NCBI GenBank assembly: GCA_024277475.1
Contig: JAJRVC010000410.1
Location: 1-17,273, forward strand
Direction: 5' to 3'
Source: Deltaproteobacteria bacterium
GTDB lineage: Bacteria; Desulfobacterota; Desulfobacteria; Desulfobacterales; JAFDCJ01
Length of the DNA: 17,273 nucleotides
Positions 15,131-17,273 of the stretch are shown here, one piece after another. The notes under the pieces were generated by a model. That model was not told where the DNA came from, did no database searches, and was given only the letters and a program-made list of their open reading frames with translations. Position 1 is the first letter of the stretch; every line of letters starts with the position of its first letter. Position numbers and translations under genes: made by a program.

Positions 15131-15157
15131 ACCGGTTATAAACAGAGGACAACCGGT
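15131..15157. promoter_or_regulatory. ACCGGTT / AACCGGT dyad before the NuoH-like gene
   Basis: ACCGGTT at 15131-15137 and AACCGGT at 15151-15157 form a perfect 7-bp inverted repeat with a 13-bp spacer. Each half contains the self-complementary ACCGGT, so the sites are also direct repeats about two helical turns apart (20 bp). This geometry suits a regulator binding on one DNA face. It lies between the leader terminator and the start of the operon. Confidence 0.4.
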
Positions 15158-15169
15158 CGTAATAAAGAC

Positions 15170-15206
15170 AAAAAAAAACTCCTGCCTCCTTTTAGAATGG
15201 CAAGAG
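15170..15206 (-). terminator. Intrinsic terminator in the leader of the Ehr-like operon
   Basis: On the - strand CTCTTGCC (15206-15199) pairs with GGCAGGAG (15186-15179), eight pairs with one G-U. A short inner stem UCU-AAAA-GGA follows inside, and nine T residues (15178-15170) come directly after the stem. This is a textbook factor-independent terminator, located 86 bp before the first ATG of the operon and about 150 nt after the predicted promoter. Confidence 0.75.
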
Positions 15207-15328
15207 CTTTAACGTCGCATTTTCACCACCACTCCCCTCCTGTCCGTCAGAATCATCCAGGATAGCAGGAGTCATCAGCCCAAGGGCGGTTAGCGGTGGA
15301 CTCCATCACGCGATTGAATTTTTATCTT
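15170..15328 (-). ncRNA. Candidate structured leader RNA / attenuator or small RNA
   Basis: From the predicted transcription start near 15328 to the terminator, the roughly 159-nt RNA has several strong pairings. GGAGUC (15304-15299) pairs with GACUCC (15273-15268). GCCC-UU-GGGC forms a hairpin (15287-15278). CCACCGCU (15299-15292) pairs with AGUGGUGG (15233-15226). CUCCUG (15271-15266) pairs with CAGGAG (15242-15237). ACUCCUGC can instead pair perfectly with GCAGGAGU in the 3' arm of the terminator, which would break the terminator. Such exclusive pairings are what a riboswitch or attenuator needs. It could equally be an independent small RNA, since it has its own promoter and terminator. 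No known riboswitch class was recognised by eye. Confidence 0.5.
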
Positions 15329-15334
15329 AAAAAG

Positions 15335-15363
15335 ACTGTAGATTACGCATAATTGGATGTCAA
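15335..15363 (-). promoter_or_regulatory. Sigma-70-type promoter of the Ehr-like operon leader
   Basis: TTGACA (15363-15358) is a perfect -35 box, followed after exactly 17 bp by TACAGT (15340-15335), a -10 box matching four of six consensus bases. It lies 28 bp beyond the stop codon of the ABC permease gene and about 250 bp before the first ATG of the NuoH-like gene. Confidence 0.65.
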
Positions 15364-15390
15364 CACTTTTTTCAAAATTAAGGGCTATTC

Positions 15391-16629
15391 TTACAGTTGC
15401 CGCAGGATATCCGCTGGTTTCATGCGAGCGGTTCGCCGGCCAAGCAAATAGCCGGAAACACAACCCACCACCAGTGCCAACGCCATGGAAACTGCAGCCA
15501 GTTCAAAGGACACGCTTACCGGCAGCCTGACCGTGCGGGTCGTCAGGGCGGTCTGTCGGGCCAGGGCCGGCAGGGGGTTTAATCCCCAGGGCAACGGTAT
15601 GGAAATGGAAAAAAGACTAAGAAAATAGGAAATAAGATAACCCATCAAAAACCCCAGCATCCCTCCGGCCAGTGCCTGCACAAAGGTTTCAGCCAACAGT
15701 TGCTGCTGAATCTGTCCCTGGGTCCAGCCGAGGGCCTTCAGGATGCCGATTTCCCTTGAGCGTTCAGTCAGATTGGAGAGCATCGTTTTCATGATCAACA
15801 GCACGGCGCCTGCCAGTGCTACCAGCGAAGCCGTCAGCGAAAAGCGGGTAGAAATCATCGAAACCCCGCCCATCAGCTCCAGAAAGGAATCCGAACTGCT
15901 GACGGATAGCCCTTTTAGCTCCTTTAAGATCTGTTTCTTGACTTGATTTAGCAGGGAGGAATTTTTCAATCGGAGGTAGATGATGTTCACTGCGTTCGAC
16001 CCTCCCTTGATCAGGGCCTGAGCATCTCCAAGGAGAAGGTATATGTTGGCCGCGGCGATCTGAGCACCTTTTTTGATTTCCAGTACCCCCACCACCTTAA
16101 ACGCCCCGCCGCCAACGGAAATGGTATCTCCCTGCCTGATTTTATGAAATTTCGCATAATGTTTTTCAAGAACGACTTCCCCGGGGTTTTGGGGGAAGCG
16201 TCCGGTTTTGAGCCACTTTTTTACTTTCACCGGTCCCAGATCGGGCCGGCTGGAATCCACGCCCAGGATCGTTTTGAAACCGTCGCGAGCGAATTCCCAG
16301 AGCAAAAGGGCCTGCGCATTTGCCGCCACGCCCTCGATGCGGCCCAATTCCACCAACTGGCGAGGGGAAATAAGCTGGTTTGAAAAAGGAAGGCGGATGC
16401 CTTTCATGCTTTTCGGGCTTTGGCCCGCCACCATATTGTGTTTTACACCCCGTTGAACCACCAAGTCCGCACCCAGGTTTTGAAAGGGTTGACCGGCTGC
16501 CCTTTGATAAGCAGCTGATAATGCGTTAATGGCGACAAAAAGCGTGATGCCGACGGCAATTCCCAGGATATTTACCAGGGTCCGGTGGCGGCGATGCAAA
16601 AGCTCTTTTAAAATATAAGGATAATACAT
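15391..16629 (-). CDS. ABC transporter permease, MacB/FtsX (LolC/E-like) type
   Basis: 412 residues with the topology of the FtsX/MacB superfamily. An N-terminal helix (about 17-37) follows the basic start 'ELLHRRHRTLVN', then a large extracytoplasmic domain (about 40-265) and three C-terminal helices (about 268-290, 318-345 and 378-398). Cytoplasmic coupling motif 'TERSREIGILKALGWTQGQI' and terminal 'MKPADILRQL' are characteristic. Such permeases move lipids, lipoproteins, peptides or drugs out of the inner membrane using a separate ATPase, whose gene end lies upstream at 17098-17273. The ATG at 16629 has no strong ribosome binding site and is 64 bp after the thioredoxin-like gene. The substrate is unknown. 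Confidence 0.9.
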   Translation of the reverse strand: MYYPYILKELLHRRHRTLVNILGIAVGITLFVAINALSAAYQRAAGQPFQNLGADLVVQRGVKHNMVAGQSPKSMKGIRLPFSNQLISPRQLVELGRIEGVAANAQALLLWEFARDGFKTILGVDSSRPDLGPVKVKKWLKTGRFPQNPGEVVLEKHYAKFHKIRQGDTISVGGGAFKVVGVLEIKKGAQIAAANIYLLLGDAQALIKGGSNAVNIIYLRLKNSSLLNQVKKQILKELKGLSVSSSDSFLELMGGVSMISTRFSLTASLVALAGAVLLIMKTMLSNLTERSREIGILKALGWTQGQIQQQLLAETFVQALAGGMLGFLMGYLISYFLSLFSISIPLPWGLNPLPALARQTALTTRTVRLPVSVSFELAAVSMALALVVGCVSGYLLGRRTARMKPADILRQL

Positions 16630-16693
16630 GGATGCAACTAACCCGGGAAAGCCGGAAAAACTAAATTGCTTAAAATTATTGTATTCTGTTTCT

Positions 16694-17101
16694 TTATTGA
16701 TTACCGGTTTTCTGATCGAGGACTGTTTGCAGATCTTCTACTTTCCACTTACCCTGAAAAAAAGACGGCCCCGATCCGGTAGGAAACCCCTTAAAAGAAA
16801 TGGTTTTATCACCGCTGTGGACAGTAGATTGGCCATCAAACCATATTTCCAGGGGCGTGTGTTCTTTGATACCCCTTTTGGCCATAAACTTCTCCCCCTC
16901 CGGGCTTTCAAAATCATGCCAGGCAACAGTTATCCTGTCACCGTAAACGGGAAAGAGCGTGCGCAGCTCCCGCAGGGTCGGTTGCAGCGGACCGTGGTTC
17001 ATAAAGAGCACGTCAATATGTACCGGTTCTTTAGCAAAAGAGTTCAAAGGCATACCAATGGTTAACAAAACCAGGCAGCAGAAAAAAAATATTTTTTTCA
17101 T
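16694..17101 (-). CDS. Secreted thioredoxin-fold-like protein without active-site cysteines
   Basis: 135 residues with a signal peptide (MKKIFFFCC... hydrophobic core, likely cleavage after SFA at about 23), so it acts in the periplasm. After cleavage no cysteine is left. The pattern 'HIDVLFMNHGPLQPTLREL' resembles the thioredoxin strand-CxxC-helix element with NHGP (35-38) in place of CGPC, and 'HTPLEIWFDGQ' (81-91) resembles the cis-proline strand. This makes a redox-inactive thioredoxin-like fold plausible but unproven. The gene is inserted between ABC ATPase and permease genes; its ATG overlaps the ATPase stop (ATGA), so it is translationally coupled. A substrate-binding or accessory role in the exporter is inferred from context. 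Confidence 0.7.
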   Translation of the reverse strand: MKKIFFFCCLVLLTIGMPLNSFAKEPVHIDVLFMNHGPLQPTLRELRTLFPVYGDRITVAWHDFESPEGEKFMAKRGIKEHTPLEIWFDGQSTVHSGDKTISFKGFPTGSGPSFFQGKWKVEDLQTVLDQKTGNQ

Positions 17102-17273
17102 GAAATTACCTCCCCGTCCTGCATGCGGACGATTTGATCGGCGCTTTGGGCCAGTTCCAGATCATGGGTGACCATTAAAAGCGACATTCCGTTTTCGCCG
17201 TGCAACTGTTTTAAAATATCCATGATAGCCATGCCGGTAGCTGAATCCAGATTTCCGGTGGGCTCATCGGCAA
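17098..17273 (-). CDS. ABC transporter ATP-binding protein, C-terminal part
   Basis: Only the last 57 codons are in the window; the start lies beyond the right edge. They begin with 'ADEPTGNLDSATG', the Walker B-adjacent region and D-loop typical of LolD/MacB/FtsE-type ATPases, then 'LLMVTHDLELA' with the switch histidine, and end 'ADQIVRMQDGEVIS'. The stop TGA at 17100-17098 overlaps the ATG of the next gene. It is the energy-providing partner of the FtsX-type permease at 15391-16629. Confidence 0.9.
   Translation of the reverse strand, partial: ADEPTGNLDSATGMAIMDILKQLHGENGMSLLMVTHDLELAQSADQIVRMQDGEVIS

Overview
The window most likely comes from an anaerobic, sulfur-metabolising bacterium, probably a Desulfobacterota (former Deltaproteobacteria) sulfate-reducer relative. 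This is inferred from gene content: a membrane complex related to complex I and the group 4 hydrogenases, a TauE / DUF1634-like / cytidylate-kinase-like / two-component cluster, an FmdE protein, and degenerate heptamer intergenic repeats. There are no rRNA or tRNA genes, CRISPR arrays, insertion sequences or phage genes. Taxonomy is inferred, not read from a marker.

Layout. Positions 1-2758 lie on the + strand: the C-terminal end of an ArsP/YraQ-type permease, a small CxxC thioredoxin-like protein, an FmdE-family metal-binding protein and a TauE/SafE transporter. They are separated by AT-rich, repeat-bearing intergenic DNA. Every other gene, from 2952 to the right edge, is on the - strand. 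Read right to left these are: (1) an ABC exporter-type operon at the right edge (ATPase end, secreted thioredoxin-like protein without cysteines, MacB/FtsX-type permease); (2) a six-gene operon at 15084-7489 encoding a complex I / hydrogenase-4-like membrane complex; (3) TauE, a DUF1634-like membrane protein, a cytidylate-kinase-like protein with a BON-like tail, a histidine kinase and a single-domain response regulator at 7200-2952.

The six-gene operon encodes NuoH-, HyfE-, HyfF-, NuoCD-, NuoB- and HyfB-like subunits. The large subunit has lost all four cysteines that would hold the NiFe centre (CxxC became SGTS; the C-terminal CxxC became S and E). It therefore should not be a hydrogenase. 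It fits the Ehr ('energy-converting hydrogenase related') type of complex, with unknown electron donor and acceptor. The small subunit is fused to a ferredoxin-like region that keeps the four ligands of only one of the two usual [4Fe-4S] clusters. With two antiporter-like subunits the complex presumably couples electron transfer to ion translocation.

Two observations deserve the most attention. First, the NuoH-like gene has an in-frame TAA between its first transmembrane helix and the rest of the protein, although the frame, the ribosome binding site and the homology continue across it. Second, the operon is preceded by a strong promoter (TTGACA, 17 bp, TACAGT) and a leader of about 250 nt. 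The leader contains an intrinsic terminator and several mutually exclusive pairings, so it is a candidate attenuator, riboswitch or small RNA.
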